NCBI GenBank assembly: GCA_021234155.1
Contig: JAJEKV010000020.1
Coordinates: forward strand, 20,699,018-20,763,017
DNA: 64,000 nucleotides
Origin: Isoetes taiwanensis
Lineage: Eukaryota > Streptophyta > Lycopodiopsida > Isoetales > Isoetaceae
Direction: 5' to 3'
Below, piece after piece: positions 1 to 11,539 of the stretch. A model generated the notes under the pieces. That model saw only the letters and a list, made by a program, of their open reading frames with translations, had not been told where the DNA came from and searched no databases. The translations under genes were made by a program, and so were the position numbers. Every line of letters starts with the position of its first letter. Within the stretch, counting starts at the first letter, position 1.

Positions 1-1390
1 TTCTAAACAAGCAAAGAGGCAATGTTTAAAGAGATTTGAAAACAAAAGACAACAAAAGAGGGTAGAATAACCAATCATGGGGAAGCCACTAGGAATATCC
101 CAACCAGGGTTTTGCAGGCCACTGATCAAGAACAATTGTTGAGCCTCCCCGATATACTGCCCATTTCTTCTGGACCCTGGTCTCCCTATCTAACCTTATA
201 TAGCTCATCTCGTTGCCATGTCAGTTGTGTTGGCGTGAGGTTTTTTTGTACCGAGAAAAGAGTGTCCTGGAGGTGACTACCACGTTGCAAAAAATATGGC
301 TATTCCAGAATGCCGAAAAATATACCAGAAGATGGCATGGTCGGTTGGGCTAGTGAGCTCCTACCCTTTGTGATGTGAAAGATCCTGGGCTTTGATTATG
401 CATGATATCCGTAGAAACATGAGCAGCTGCGTCGGTATCGGAAGCAGAAGGTATTTCTTGGACCCCCACAAGATGCAGGTTCATGTGGCGATTCCTGCTC
501 GAGAGCTAATATGAATCTATACTCTATGTGCTATCTGAAGTTTGTATGTTATATGAACTTGATATGCTGGCCCCGGTGTTTGCTCCTAAACTACCTCGTG
601 CATTGGTACATCTAAATCCACATGCGACTGTGTCTCCTGGACTATAGCATCTCTTTGCTGTGTGCGTCTGTCTGCTAGGAGGGGAACTAGCAGGTCGTAC
701 ATATTCCTTTATCAAGAACTGCAAGAGCAACTTATCCCAAAACCAACACCATGCATGGACCCAATTGGATTGTGGAAGGTGCAATTGCACCTATTTTGGA
801 GTGGGAGAGGTTGTGAAGCTAAGAGGAGACAATATATGGAGTTGACAAATGTGGTGGTCCATTGGAGAATATTTGGTGGCCTATTGGGTCAAAATAACCA
901 CACGACTTAAAATCCTCATACCAAAGTTAATTTGTCAAAATGGCTGGTTTTTGGTATCAGTTGAAAGCTAAACTATCGATTTCCAATATGCTATATGAAA
1001 ATACCAAGGCACTGCTATGGTATTTATACCGGTTGGAGAGAGTGGCTCGAATATCTATAAGAACCTTGAGAATTTTTGACATGCATATGATCTTATTTAT
1101 TTAATTTAACCTTTGAAAATTGTTTGTAAGACATTAAAATATGGCGCGACAGATAATGGGATCTTCACGTGAACGTAAATAATTGCCATATTTTTTTTTG
1201 GGCTTTTGGTCGAACATTTGATCAAATTGGATTGATCATCCAAATTCTGCATTCAAAAGGCCGCACAACTTGACTACCTTGAATTAGGTTGGTTTTGATC
1301 CAAAAATTAGTTGCGGGCATATATTTATGAAGTTATGCCTTTTTTCCAAAAGAGTCTTTATTTTCTTATTTAACCAAAACTTGATTTTAT
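1..1390. other. Intergenic sequence without recognised genes
   Basis: I see no coding region with a recognisable domain, no splice structure and no RNA gene here. The reading frames around 524-910 are short and overlap on both strands. The stretch is moderately AT-rich and is probably decayed repeat or spacer. Confidence 0.5.
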
Positions 1391-1491
1391 AGAATAGAAT
1401 AGAATAGAATAGAATAGAATAGAATAGAATAGAATAGAATAGAACAGAACAGAACATAATAAAATAGAATGGAATAGAATAAAATAAAATA
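1391..1491. repeat. (AGAAT)n microsatellite, degenerate at its right end
   Basis: About ten perfect copies of AGAAT run from 1391 to about 1442. Variants (AGAAC, AAAAT, GGAAT) follow up to about 1491. On the minus strand the array directly follows the end of the retroposon at 1492-1618, so it reads as that retroposon's simple-repeat tail rather than an independent microsatellite. Confidence 0.85.
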
Positions 1492-1618
1492 GAGTTTTTA
1501 TCGCCACAGAGACCAATCGGTCTATGGGACCCAAAAGAGAGCGCAACATACTTATTACACCATGAGTTAAAAAATGACCACACCCCGAAAGGTTTTCGAG
1601 GGAAAACCTGTGGTAATA
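1492..1618 (-). mobile_element. Short retroposon (SINE/LINE 3' end), copy 1, with (TATTC)n tail
   Basis: Read on the minus strand, this segment has a phrase about CAGGTTTTCCCTCGAAAACC, then a small hairpin GACCGATTGGTC, then CTGTGGCGATAAAA, then the (TATTC)n tail. The same order occurs at about 35535-35670 and, more diverged, at 1621-1800 and 31900-31990. The repeated 3' end with a different simple repeat each time is typical of RTE-like LINEs and their dependent SINEs. No coding capacity is seen. Confidence 0.6.
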
Positions 1619-1620
1619 AT

Positions 1621-1800
1621 AAGGAAGGAAGGAAGGAAGTATATTTTAACGTCCACGGAGGCCAACTGGCCTATGAGACGGTGATAATTTCCAAACACAA
1701 AAGAAAACAATAGAAACCCTGTACAATGTGTCTCTACCACTGGGATGAAAAAACCCCCATATGGGAGGAAAAACCCTTGTAGTAGGCGTTGAGAGGCCCT
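1621..1800 (-). mobile_element. Short retroposon 3' end, copy 2, with (TTCC)n tail
   Basis: On the minus strand the sequence has a pyrimidine-rich GGGTTTTTCCTCC block, the palindrome GGCCAGTTGGCC, then CTCCGTGGACGTTAAAA and a (TTCC)n tail (GGAAGGAAGG on plus, about 1621-1640). It lies head to tail with copy 1. The body may extend upstream to about 1990, but that limit is not clear. Confidence 0.55.
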
Positions 1801-2542
1801 ATCTGGGCGCTCAAATTCCCTGTGCTGTGAGGGATTCCCTGACGGTGGAGACTTACTTGCGGGGAATGTAGGACGAGGCGTGCCACCATTGGCGGCGGCC
1901 AGTTGATGAATTGCTATCTCGAGCATCCGAGATCGGCATGAGCTGCTTTCCGATGTGTGCATATGCGGGGCATTCCTATAGAGCATGGTGTTCATCTTCT
2001 ACTATCGCATGTGACAAAGACCGGCATAATCTCTCATGCTTGGGGGATTCCACGCCCCTCCATCCGCACCCAGGCCCCTGTCTCAATTCGAGATGGTGGG
2101 ACCACTGTCCTTATTGCAGCTATAGCTCTCCATTTCTTGGTAGAGATGTGTGCCTTCGTGATATTGGTGGGGGCGTGTTCAAGCGGCGGATTGACTGCGT
2201 GTGGTAGTGCTCGCTTTTTGGGCTTTGCAAGAGTGGGCGATCCCACGGAGAGGCAGCAAAGTGCTCATTCAAATGCAGCTCCTGCTCCGCGATATCCGAC
2301 ATATCCATAATGTGTTGATAGTCTATGGACCATCTTGCGAACCATCCCCTACAATGCTCCTGCCACACTCTACTGTCAAACTGTACAAATATACATATCA
2401 AGTAACACACAGATAAGTCAGCCGAGTGTCAGGGGACATAGTTGGTCCCGCAAATCCATGACCTTCTTAAGGTATAATATCAACATCCGAATCGAAGCCA
2501 TATTATCACATGTAGAGGCTGGCCAGACCTCACCAACTCAGC
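1801..2542. other. Intergenic flank left of element A
   Basis: Overlapping open frames occur on both strands, but none shows a recognisable domain or consistent splice sites. The segment ends at the ATAT target duplication of element A (2543-2546). Confidence 0.4.
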
Positions 2543-2546
2543 ATAT

Positions 2547-2574
2547 GGGCAAAAGTATGCTGGTGGGTATCAAA
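2547..2574 (+). repeat. Left terminal inverted repeat of element A
   Basis: It begins GGGCAAAAGTATGCTGGTGG and matches the reverse complement of 23870-23897 at 27 of 28 positions. Just inside, 2583-2612 holds three CAGCAC words in about 20 bp, a likely subterminal binding region. Confidence 0.85.
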
Positions 2575-2872
2575 TAAATGCGGTTCAGCACCCAGCACCA
2601 GCACCCTTCATACTTTTTTTTCCACCCTTCACCAATTATAGTCTAACATATTTTATGCCCGTTACTTCACATAGACCGTACCCATTCTAATCATAACCTG
2701 CTTACCGCCCACCGTAAGTAATGAATGTGACCCGAAGGGTATCGAATTTTAAATTTGTAAATTGCAACCGTCTGTCTGTTCCCCAACTTTTGCTACTCCA
2801 GCCAAATAGCCCGCGGAGAAGAAGCTTGAGAATCTTCACATTCACTCTAGTATTCCAAAACTCAAACGCACT

Positions 2873-4857
2873 ATGGTGAAGAAGGTTGTTACTCCGCCGG
2901 CTCAACCAGTAATTCTAACGTATGCCATGCGCAGGGTAAGCAAAATGCATTAGCAATTTTGATATGGGCTTAGGGTGCCATGTTAATTTGTTTTTCTTAC
3001 TTTCTTCTAACCCAGAAGGAACGTGCCCCTGAGATCGGACCTGGCTGATTGCCGAACAGAGGAGGACTTTCATGCTTATGCGGGTCTACCAAACGATGGT
3101 GTACATCCCTCTCAATTTCGAACGGATGTCATTTCTGCTGCAGAGTATAATGAGGTTTGGGGTACCAATGGTGTCATTCCCAACAAAACATCAATTGACA
3201 AGGTAAGGCCAGAGCATGAAGAAGCTTTAATTGAACTGCTGAGCAAGATATACCCAGAAGGGTTGAAGAATAGAGAAGTAAGGAAAACGGTTTCCTATCT
3301 ATTTGCAGTCAACAACTGCCAGAGGGCCAAGCAGGATCCAGAAAATTTCAAGGTTAATTGGGCAGCAGTGGCAGCAAAAAGTAGGGCCTATTCGAGCAAG
3401 GTTAAGAGTGAACCCAGCACCAGTGGCCTTGTGAGCATAGCAGAGCCCAGCAAATCACAGCAGACAATAGCACCTGAAAGCATAGCAGAAAGGCCAGCCT
3501 CAGCAGGCACTGGTGTAAAATTAGAAGGGAGGTTGTCATTCAGGAGTACTGCAATGTGCCCAGCAGTGTTCTCAGCTTATGGGAAGAATATTGCCTGCCT
3601 GGAAAGCATGATCCAAGGTATATAAGATGCCTTAAAAATGCAACAAAGTAATCTAGTGTCCAAGAAGGAACTAGTTGCACAATCTCAGGCAAAGGGCACC
3701 TTCTTCCGGCTGCAGAGGGGAAGTTGCAGACTATAAAGGACAATATTGCACGTCTTCAAGCACTGTCAGATCCTAATGCAGGTGCCTCTACTGAGATTCA
3801 TTCTTTGGAGAGGGAGAAAGATATGGCAGAGTATATGCTGAAGTCCCTCCTTGAAGTGGGGGGTGGGCCAATAGATGAAACCATGGTACAAAAGGTGGCT
3901 GCACTAACTGCTGAGATTGCCAACAACGAGTCCCTCCTTGCAAAAGCCCAGCAGCACTTACAGAATGTCACCAGGCTGAGGGAGATGACCAAGAGAAATG
4001 ATCAACTGGTCAGCATCACTCCAATACGATTCCGCTTGCCAATGGGAGATGAGGAGAGATGCTCCACTTGTGGTCTTGCATTCCAGGATGATTACACCCT
4101 CAGCCTGCGGATGAAATGTGGACATCATTATCATGTGAGCTGCCTCAGTTTGCTAATGGAAAAAACATGCTGCCTCGAGTGCTCAGAGACTATTCCTACA
4201 GGGTTCATGCAGGAATTGGGGAAGCTTAATATAGTAAAGCAGGAAGTGTTATATGCTGGAGCATCTCACAAAACTGAGAATAAGATAATTGATGTTGATG
4301 AGCATGTAGCCACAACTCCTGATAGTAACAGGAAAAGGAAACAAGTTAATACACCAAGAAGTAAAAGGACCCCAGGATCAGCTAAGCACAAGTCTACAAG
4401 GGTTCAAACTCCACAGCAAAGACATGGAAAAAAAGGTACATGCCTATTTTCAGGGTCTCAATTTGAATTGGCAACATTAGAAGATGCTGTAAACATTGGA
4501 CAGCAAGCTACCAGCAGTCTGCAGCACACTGCAGCACTTGATAGCACAGTGCTGAAGACACCAACCCATGCAGAATCTAAGGGAGATTCAAGTAGTACTG
4601 ATGATGCTGCCAATTATCTTGTAGTTCCAAATTCTGCAGCTGCCTCTACAAAGGCCTCCTCTAAGTTGCTGCAGGGAAGGAAAACAATGGCGAAGATATC
4701 GACAAGCAGGTTCAGGCAGTCGTTTCCAAGGTCAACAGGTTGACATGGTCAAGGACCAGGAAGGTTGTGGAAGAAGCGAGTGAGGGTGAGTCAGAAGTTG
4801 ATCTTGATGAAGACGTCCCTATAGAAGTAGCATTTGGAAAAAAAAAACAAGGCTAAT
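2873..4857 (+). pseudogene. RING-H2 protein gene of element A (broken)
   Basis: A short first exon (ATG at 2873, GTAAG donor near 2936) is followed by a main exon from about 3015. The product has a conserved N-terminal block (LLSKIYPEGLKNREVR, then FKVNWAAVAAKSRAY), a long coiled coil, and a RING-H2 finger at about 4060-4190: C-S-T-C, then K-C-G-H-H-Y-H-V-S-C, then C-L-E-C, spaced as in E3 ubiquitin ligases. A basic, Thr/Ser/Pro-rich tail follows. Compared with copy B there is a premature stop at about 3623, a frameshift at about 3710-3720 and another near 4735, so this copy looks non-functional. Role by family: possible ubiquitin ligase; target unknown. Confidence 0.75.
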
Positions 4858-5044
4858 GTAATTTTGCCATATGTATTTCAGGCAGGCAAACCTTGATTGC
4901 TCAAGACAACCCTAAACCATCAGCCAAAAGGTTTTTGTTCAAACAATTAATATATTTGATCCCTGTTTTCTTCCACCATGAATGTGCAAATTTTGTTTGG
5001 ATAATTCATTCAACTTAGACTTGAGTAAAAACTTGTCTGCAGAA

Positions 5045-6276
5045 AAAGAAGGCAGCCAATGGTTATACTTAGTGAATCTGATGAAGAAGACAATGCCACT
5101 AAAGGAGTGCCATCACAACCTCTAACATACAAAAGGTGTCTGTTATCCTGTTATATTTCACCTTGTATATTCTCTACAAATTTCAGTTGGTAATTGGAGC
5201 ATATCTTTGCATGCAGGAGAACAAGGTAGGTTGTGAGTGATGAAATGGAGGATAAAGCATGGAAGGCCACTGCAAGGTTTACTGATAGCTAGGAAACACC
5301 AATACATTGGGGGCAGGGAGACACTAATACATATGTATCTGACTATGGCTATCAGCACTCTCCATCATCGGGTAGCAAACCTAAAGCAGAGTCTAGTAGA
5401 TCACAACAACGTCCAGCACATCTCGACAGCACTGCCCAGCACAGTCCAGCACAGCATGGCAGCAGAGTCCAGCACATCTCGCAGCACAGTCCAGCACAAT
5501 GCAGCACACATCGACAGTGGGTGCAAACGTTGAGGGATGGGAACCCAGACGGAACTTGATGGTGCTTGACATAAATGGTGTACTGGCACAGACACAACAG
5601 AGGAGAATGGGCCAAAAAATATTGCCTCCACCTCAAACGAACCATGTTGTAAAAGAAACTGCAAGTAAGTACCTCATTTGCAGACCAGGGTATCATGAGT
5701 TTGTGGAATGGGCACTGCAGAGGTTTGATATTGTGATCTGGAGTGCTTCTCTACTTCGGAACACAAGGGATATGGTGGATGCATTGTTCCCAGATTTGCG
5801 GACCAAATTCTTAAAGGTATATAGTTAAGAGCAGTGCTATGCATGTGAGCATCCAACTAGCATAGTAAAGCAACTTTTTTCCAGGGAGTTGAAGGTTGTA
5901 CTTGAGGATTTTCCTGAATATCATGGTATAATTTTCTTGGTAGATGACAGCCTACACAAAGGGTTTCTAAACCCTGCACACACAACCGTTCCTGTTATGC
6001 CTTTCAAGGGGCAGGAAGAGGAAGACTTTTTGCAGAAGGTTTGTGTGTCCAGCATTGGATTAGTTGTCTTCCTATACAGTTGAAGAAACAATCTCACAGC
6101 TAGACATCATTGATGCATGGTTGCAGAAGGAGACAGTTGATGTGCTGGATTACTATCTCAACAACTATCTTGTCTCGGCCTATTATCTCCTCAATGCTCC
6201 AAAAGAGGTACAAAGGCAGTTGTTGGGCACCATTCCCGAAGACTCTAACCACTCTGAAAACTTCAATGACTCCTGA
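5045..6276 (+). CDS. FCP1/NLI-like HAD phosphatase domain, 3' part of the RING gene in element A
   Basis: Several exons after the RING region encode an FCP1-homology (NLI-interacting factor-like) HAD domain. Visible blocks are LMVLDINGVLAQT (5558-5596), YHEFVEWALQRFDIVIWSAS (about 5692-5750), DMVDALFPDL, and after an intron IIFLVDDSLHKGFLNP (about 5930-5975). In active FCP1 enzymes the first motif is D-x-D-x-T/V. Here the second Asp is Asn, so catalysis is doubtful, while the late acidic pair LVDD is kept. The linker exons at about 5045-5130 and 5217-5400 carry acidic SESDEEDN-type sequence. It probably forms one spliced product with the RING part, but exon limits are uncertain. Confidence 0.65.
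5395..5515. repeat. CAGCAC-rich short repeats inside the RING/FCP1 gene of A
   Basis: Imperfect copies of CCAGCACAG and CAGCACATCTC follow one another here. Copy B has the same type of array at about 61010-61085, with different copy number. The word also crowds the ends of the elements. Confidence 0.75.
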
Positions 6277-6492
6277 AAATACCATTGTACACTAGCCTTT
6301 TGTAATATATATGACTTACTTTATGTAATCTTGAGTATTGATTCCAAGTAATGTCTCTAATACATCATAAAAATTTAAGATAAAGGTCTTCAAAATTTAA
6401 GACAAAGGTCTTCAAAATTTAAGATAAATGCTGAAATGATGAAACAACTAGGTCAAACCATTTTCAACCTTCATATGGCAGGCTGTCAAGGA

Positions 6493-7770
6493 TCATCTGA
6501 TGGGTAGCCCCCTCAAGGGAAAACCTGTTGGTGTGGGAATTTGATTCATCTCAAACTTGATTGCTGTGACATGATGACTGTATTGATAAGTAAGACCTTT
6601 GTTTTGAAGTAGTTCCCAACTACCATTGGGTTGGATAGCATAGTATACACCAGCCAACACATGTTCATCGACATTAAAAGTCTGACCCCAACTATCATGT
6701 ACAATCTTGTCAAGAATATGCCTCGGCTTAACACACTTCACCACATAGAAGTCTGCATTCTCTTGATTGCCCTCCTCGGCTACAACTACAAAGTTGTCAC
6801 CTTCCTCTATGTTTCCACTAAGCCATTCCCCATCACCTTCAAAAAATGCCTCGTCAATTTCGTCATCAAGCTTCATAGGCTTTAGTGTCACATACTTCCA
6901 ATTCTTCAACTTGTGCCTATTCACACAACATGACCAGTTTCCCTTCAAACAGTTACCACAGAAACAACTTAAACCTCTATGAGCCACCCTTGTGGTCGAT
7001 TTGGACATGTATGTCCGGATGCTGTGTATTTCCTTAGTCCCTTCCACCCTGGCACAGTCCAGCCGGTTTGTCCTATCAACATCATCCTTTCCAATTAACC
7101 AGAAGTACCTGCAAAGAGACAGCAACAAGTATTGCAGCTCACAGACAGCATAATACAGCACTACTCATCATATTACAGCAGTTCACAGACAGCACTACTC
7201 AGCACATTACAGCACTACTCAGCACATTACAGCAGTTCATAGACAACATTACTCAACAGAATACAGCAGATGAAAGGATAATACCTTTTGATGTCCCCGT
7301 TGTTGGTACCTTCATTCCAACGAGTTGCGAATTCACAGGCATCAGCAGCACCCCTAAATCTCACCCCATCATACTTGAGCTGCTCTCTAGTGAATGCCCC
7401 TATAAGGACCGCCCCTTGTCCATCGTGCTCTCCCTTATCATGGACTGTCCAAAAGAAATTCCACACTATTTCCTTCCCTAGCTCATGGTGATATCTTGGT
7501 AGGAAATAGAATGGCCGGGCAGATTTGAATTGGCTAGAACAACCATCTGACCAAACTATATGCCTGGAGAATTCTACACCATTTGATACAAGCCATGAAT
7601 TGTGCTTCCTAAGACAGTGCTTCACAAAAAGAGTGTCATGAATCTTGTCATCACTTAAGTAAAAATGGGTTTCCTTCAATAGCTTTCTGATCCCAGAGCT
7701 TTTGTCTATCCTATACGTGATGTGGACGAGAATTGTTATCTAGTCATTGTACCAGTGCTGGTTCTGAACC
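6493..7770 (-). pseudogene. Transposase of element A, C-terminal two thirds (5' part is at 22085-23698)
   Basis: The exon at about 7300-7770 encodes the catalytic block: HFYLSDDKIHDTLFVKHCL, IVWSDGCSSQFKSARPFYF, then KGEHDGQGAVLIGAF. After an intron (about 7115-7285), the exon at 6493-7112 carries a Cys-rich block (SCFCGNC, C-C-V-N, NWKYVTLKP), an acidic stretch and a conserved tail. The D-x-A-E-N-Y, S-D-G and G-E-H-D-G motifs are likely parts of a DDE/D catalytic core; this is inference from their position and conservation in A, B and C. The glycines of the HGKG motif are altered here (VHDKG). The gene is split by the insertion at 7771-22084. The stop lies near the stop of the converging FCP1 gene. 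Confidence 0.7.
7120..7270. repeat. CAGCA/CTCAGCACATTA repeats in the transposase intron of A
   Basis: The intron contains repeated words such as TTACAGCA, CTCAGCACA and GTTCACAGACAGCA. The matching intron of copy B (about 62645-62755) has the same composition with a different arrangement. Confidence 0.7.
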
Positions 7771-7859
7771 TCCCTTTGTATTATTATTATTTTTTTTTTT
7801 TTGAAGGAATGAAAGGTTTATATTCATAATATAGGAAGTATTACATCAGGATCCCATCT

Positions 7860-9501
7860 TGTGACGCTCCCTGCTAAACGTACGGCGCCCGGCCGTACAC
7901 TCGGCAGGAAATCCCCCATCCGGCTCAACAACCGCATGGGCCCTTCGTCTACCCCGCACTCTGAGGTGACTCTTAGTGCGGGAAGGGAACACGAAGGTGT
8001 CTTGCGCGCCCTTCCCCTATGGGCTCCTATAACAGCGGAAGCGATAACACGTCAGAACTAGCATCAACATATACAAATACTACCTCGAAGGGTAGTGCAT
8101 CACACATAAACCAAGGCAAAGATGATAATCACGAACCATAAAACATGAGAGCTCCTACCCCGCTCGGACTGTGGGAGGATGACCGACCGGCTAGGCCTCA
8201 AGATAGAGCGCGACCGAGTCATGGCAATGGCGGGGGCGGCATAGAACAATGGCTAGGGTTGACCACTCCATCCGCCCCTCACATTGCATACTTTGCAAAT
8301 GGGCTAGATCGGGCTCGACAGGACTCTAGCCTTCCTGATCACGCAATCCCATGGCATCACCCATCCGGGACTACTCCGGGTTGCATCTCCCCGTCCGATG
8401 AGGCGGGAAGGGTTGCATCTCCCCTTCCCGGATCTAGAGGTGCGTGGGCGGCTAGAGAATCGTGGGCGACACCGCATTCGCACTGCAGGCCAACCCCCAA
8501 AGCGAGAGCCAAGCCAACACTTGCGCTCTCGAGAGGCGGCAACACCATTGCCCCTGGAGAGGTGTCGGACCCATGCTCGGCCCATGCAGTGACCCGACCA
8601 TAAGCCTAGCCCACTATGGGATCCCCCGGCCCCCCACTCGGCGGGGATCCTCCCTCCACTTTCCCTCTAGCCCCAAGTATGCGGTGCTGAGTCATATCAT
8701 AGCCTCAATAGCTGGGTGGGCTCCTATGCACAGCCGCAACTAATAGGAACTAAGGGATCTACTCTAGGAGCATACTACATATGGCTCTAGGGTCTCTACC
8801 CCCTTCCCAATACAAGAGGAGCAAACATGATCAACCATCATCACATAATCATCACATCATGAGAATAATCATAAGAAGAACATCTTAACCTAATCATACA
8901 ACTAACTAATGGTTAGGGTTCCTTGATTAGGGTTCAAGATGTTGAATATGGGTTCTAGGATGGCTCTACTCTAGATACAAGATACTAGCACATCTGGAAT
9001 GCTAATTCCAGATGAGCTATCACAACTACTATCCTACATACCTGCTCCTGAAGCTCTCCCTCCAGATCCGTGTGCCTCCATGGTCTCCGACTCACGAGAT
9101 GCCGCTCCTACTCCAAGAACGAGTTCTACCCCGGCGGGCTGCTTTGCACCGGTCCTATGCCACGACAAAACGCGATGTTCAAAAACGGGGTTCGAGCAGT
9201 AGGTGAGTCTCCTCGGGTGCTAGGGCTGGAAAGAGGTCTAGGGTTAGGGTTTATGCCTATATAAGTTAGGTCCACCTAGGATGCCACGTGGCACCAATCG
9301 GGTGAGTCCTGTGTGGCGGTGCCCCAATAGGTCAAGGCCACGTGGATAATGGCTTAACCTATGGTTGGCTAAGTTATGAGAATAACTTAGCCATGCCCCC
9401 TAGTGCCACAACCTATGGTATACAAGGCTATGAAGATAGACTTGTATAGTGACGGATCCAGAATATAATTATTTATGGCGTATATTCCCCGGACCGTCAC
9501 A
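7860..9501 (-). repeat. 3' LTR of the gypsy element
   Basis: It runs from TGTGACGC to CCGTCACA and matches 19397-21035 along its length. Differences are mostly small indels in GC-rich spots. A polypurine tract (TGGGGGAGAA on the minus strand, about 9502-9512) sits at its inner side, which fixes it as the 3' LTR. Confidence 0.92.
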
Positions 9502-10357
9502 TTCTCCCCCAGGACAATGCTTTGTCCCTCGGCATTAAGCTAAGGTGACGATCCTACCTTATGCCCGCAAAACATCATCATGTCATAACCTTTAATTTAG
9601 TTTAGCAATCAAGTTTTATTAGTTAAAGGTCAAAATTTAGGCTATATTTGTACTTATACAAAATTATATAGCCTTAACACCGTATTTCTTATAATAATTC
9701 AAAATACTATTATAAGAGTTATTAGGGTTCATAATCTAAATTATGGCTCCCCCTATCTTCTCGTAACGCGCTCCTCGTTGAAGTCCTCCTTCTACTTGCC
9801 TGCAAAAGGAGCACATTACGTTAGTTTAGTTAATAATTTGTGGTTTTAGGGGACCACCCCTTACCTCCTTGAGCCGAACCAACTTGGCTCAAGGTTGTCC
9901 TAATACCTTGCCCAAGATCATGGCCCTTTCGGATTTGAGCTTAGGGATCATTTAAGATGCTTCCATCATTGCCCATGATCGAGTGCTACCTTGTACACGA
10001 TCCCCCGGATCGAGTACACCCCAGTGCATCATGCCCCGAGGGTTTCAGCTAGGGAACGTCTCACGATCCCATCATCGCGCATGATCACTTTAACCTTCAC
10101 CATGACCCTCCTACGGCCCCAGTGTGCGTATCCCGCATCGTGGCATAGAGATCATCCGATCGATGTCCCATCATCGCCCACCATGCCTCATTCCTCACTC
10201 ACATGACCCTAATGGTCATGCGCACCTCTTGGTGCGTGTGGCCTAGAGAATGCCCTAAAGGCGTATCCCATCATCGCCCACACGATCCAAGGTTCTGGCA
10301 CATGCACCCTAGTAACTAGAATGCATGCGCCAAAGCTTAAAACTAACTAACAAAATA
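9502..10357 (-). other. Non-coding 3' internal region of the gypsy element
   Basis: This lies between the end of pol (10358) and the 3' LTR. No protein is recognisable. It contains repeated words of the type CCCATCATCGCCCA. The polypurine tract is at its left edge. Confidence 0.6.
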
Positions 10358-11116
10358 CTAGCTAACCACCGGAAAGTCGGGTTCCACCAAGCCTGGGAGA
10401 CGACTTCGCCCATCAAACTCCTTCATAAACTCTGGGTATTGCTTCTCCAAGTCTTGCTTCAATACCCATGTCGCATCTTCCACGGGTAAGTGCTTCCACT
10501 TAACCAAATACTGGAGGAACTGAGACCTCCTAGTCTTCTTGAATGACTTATCAAGAAGCAATTCAGGCACTATTTCTACTTGCTCCTCCGTCATTTCCAA
10601 CAAGGTTGGAGTATCCAAAACCTCCTCAGGGTTAGGATTGTGCCTTTTTAATAAACTTACGTGGAAGACCTTGTGAACCTTGAGATGGGCTGGAAGATCC
10701 AACTTGTAGGCTTGAGAGCCCACTCTCTCCAAAATCTTGAACGGACCAGCCCACCTAGGGGCAAGCTTCTTGCAGCTCCCAATCCGCAGCTTGGCTTGCT
10801 TCACCTTGATCTTCAACCAAACGGTATCGCCTACCTTGAACTCTCTTACGGTCCTGTGCTTGTCGGCTACACTCTTCTGCCGACTTCTTGCTGCCAATAA
10901 GTAACCCCTTACTTCTTCTACTAGCTGCTGCATATCCCCTAACATCTGCTGGGACACTTCTACCTTGGACCGCGAGATTGTGCCGGTATCCGGGGTTAAG
11001 CTTGGTACGTAATTTACCATGAAAGGAGACATCCGAGATGACTCACCTTGGCAATTGTTGTGGCCGAATTCCACCAAGTGGATGTACTCATCCCACTTGG
11101 ACCGCTTGTTCCACAC
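10358..11116 (-). CDS. Gypsy integrase C-terminal domain and chromodomain
   Basis: This 252-residue frame starts inside the integrase core (residues WDEYIHLVEFGHNN). It continues with the connector typical of gypsy integrases (FKVGDTVWLKIK, LAPRWAGPFKILERVG, FHVSLLKRHNP). The last about 60 residues look like a chromodomain (QYLVKWKHLPVEDATWV). In chromoviruses this domain binds modified histone H3 and steers integration to chromatin. That the chromodomain sits in the same element as an H3-like protein is notable. Confidence 0.85.
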   Translation of the reverse strand: MWNKRSKWDEYIHLVEFGHNNCQGESSRMSPFMVNYVPSLTPDTGTISRSKVEVSQQMLGDMQQLVEEVRGYLLAARSRQKSVADKHRTVREFKVGDTVWLKIKVKQAKLRIGSCKKLAPRWAGPFKILERVGSQAYKLDLPAHLKVHKVFHVSLLKRHNPNPEEVLDTPTLLEMTEEQVEIVPELLLDKSFKKTRRSQFLQYLVKWKHLPVEDATWVLKQDLEKQYPEFMKEFDGRSRLPGLVEPDFPVVS

Positions 11117-11539
11117 ATAACTTCAAGCATATCTTCAATGATCCGATTCGGCCTCTCCGTCCGCCATCTGTTTGGGGATGATATGCCGTGCTCATGGAGA
11201 GCTTCGTGCGAATGGTGCTAAAGAGATCCCGCCAAAAGGCACTCATAAACTTAGAATCTCTATCGATATTATCTCCCGGCATGCCATGGAGTCTGAAAAT
11301 CTCCTTACAAATAACTTGGCAGTATCTAATGCGGTGTCAGTAGTCTTGCAAGGCACAAAATGTGCCATCTTAGATAACTTATCTACGACAACCATCAATG
11401 CGTCCTTGCCTCGAAGAGTTCTAGGGAGACCTGTGATGAAATCCATGCTTATGACCTCCCACTTTGCATTTGGCACCCCCAATGGCTCAAGAGCACTGAA
11501 TCGGGTTGCTCTGCCTTGGTCTCTGCGACATAACCGCAA
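11088..11539 (-). pseudogene. Gypsy integrase catalytic core, frameshifted
   Basis: Two overlapping frames hold the core: the first catalytic Asp in [11 protein letters not shown], the second in DRDSKFMSAFW, then STAYHPQTDG. The region expected to hold the catalytic Glu is out of register after a frameshift near 11150. This copy of integrase is therefore probably inactive unless the indels are sequencing errors. Confidence 0.8.

Noticed and set aside
8145-8743. Proteins encoded within the gypsy LTRs
   Set aside because: Open frames in the GC-rich LTR parts are not conserved between the two LTRs because indels change the frame.
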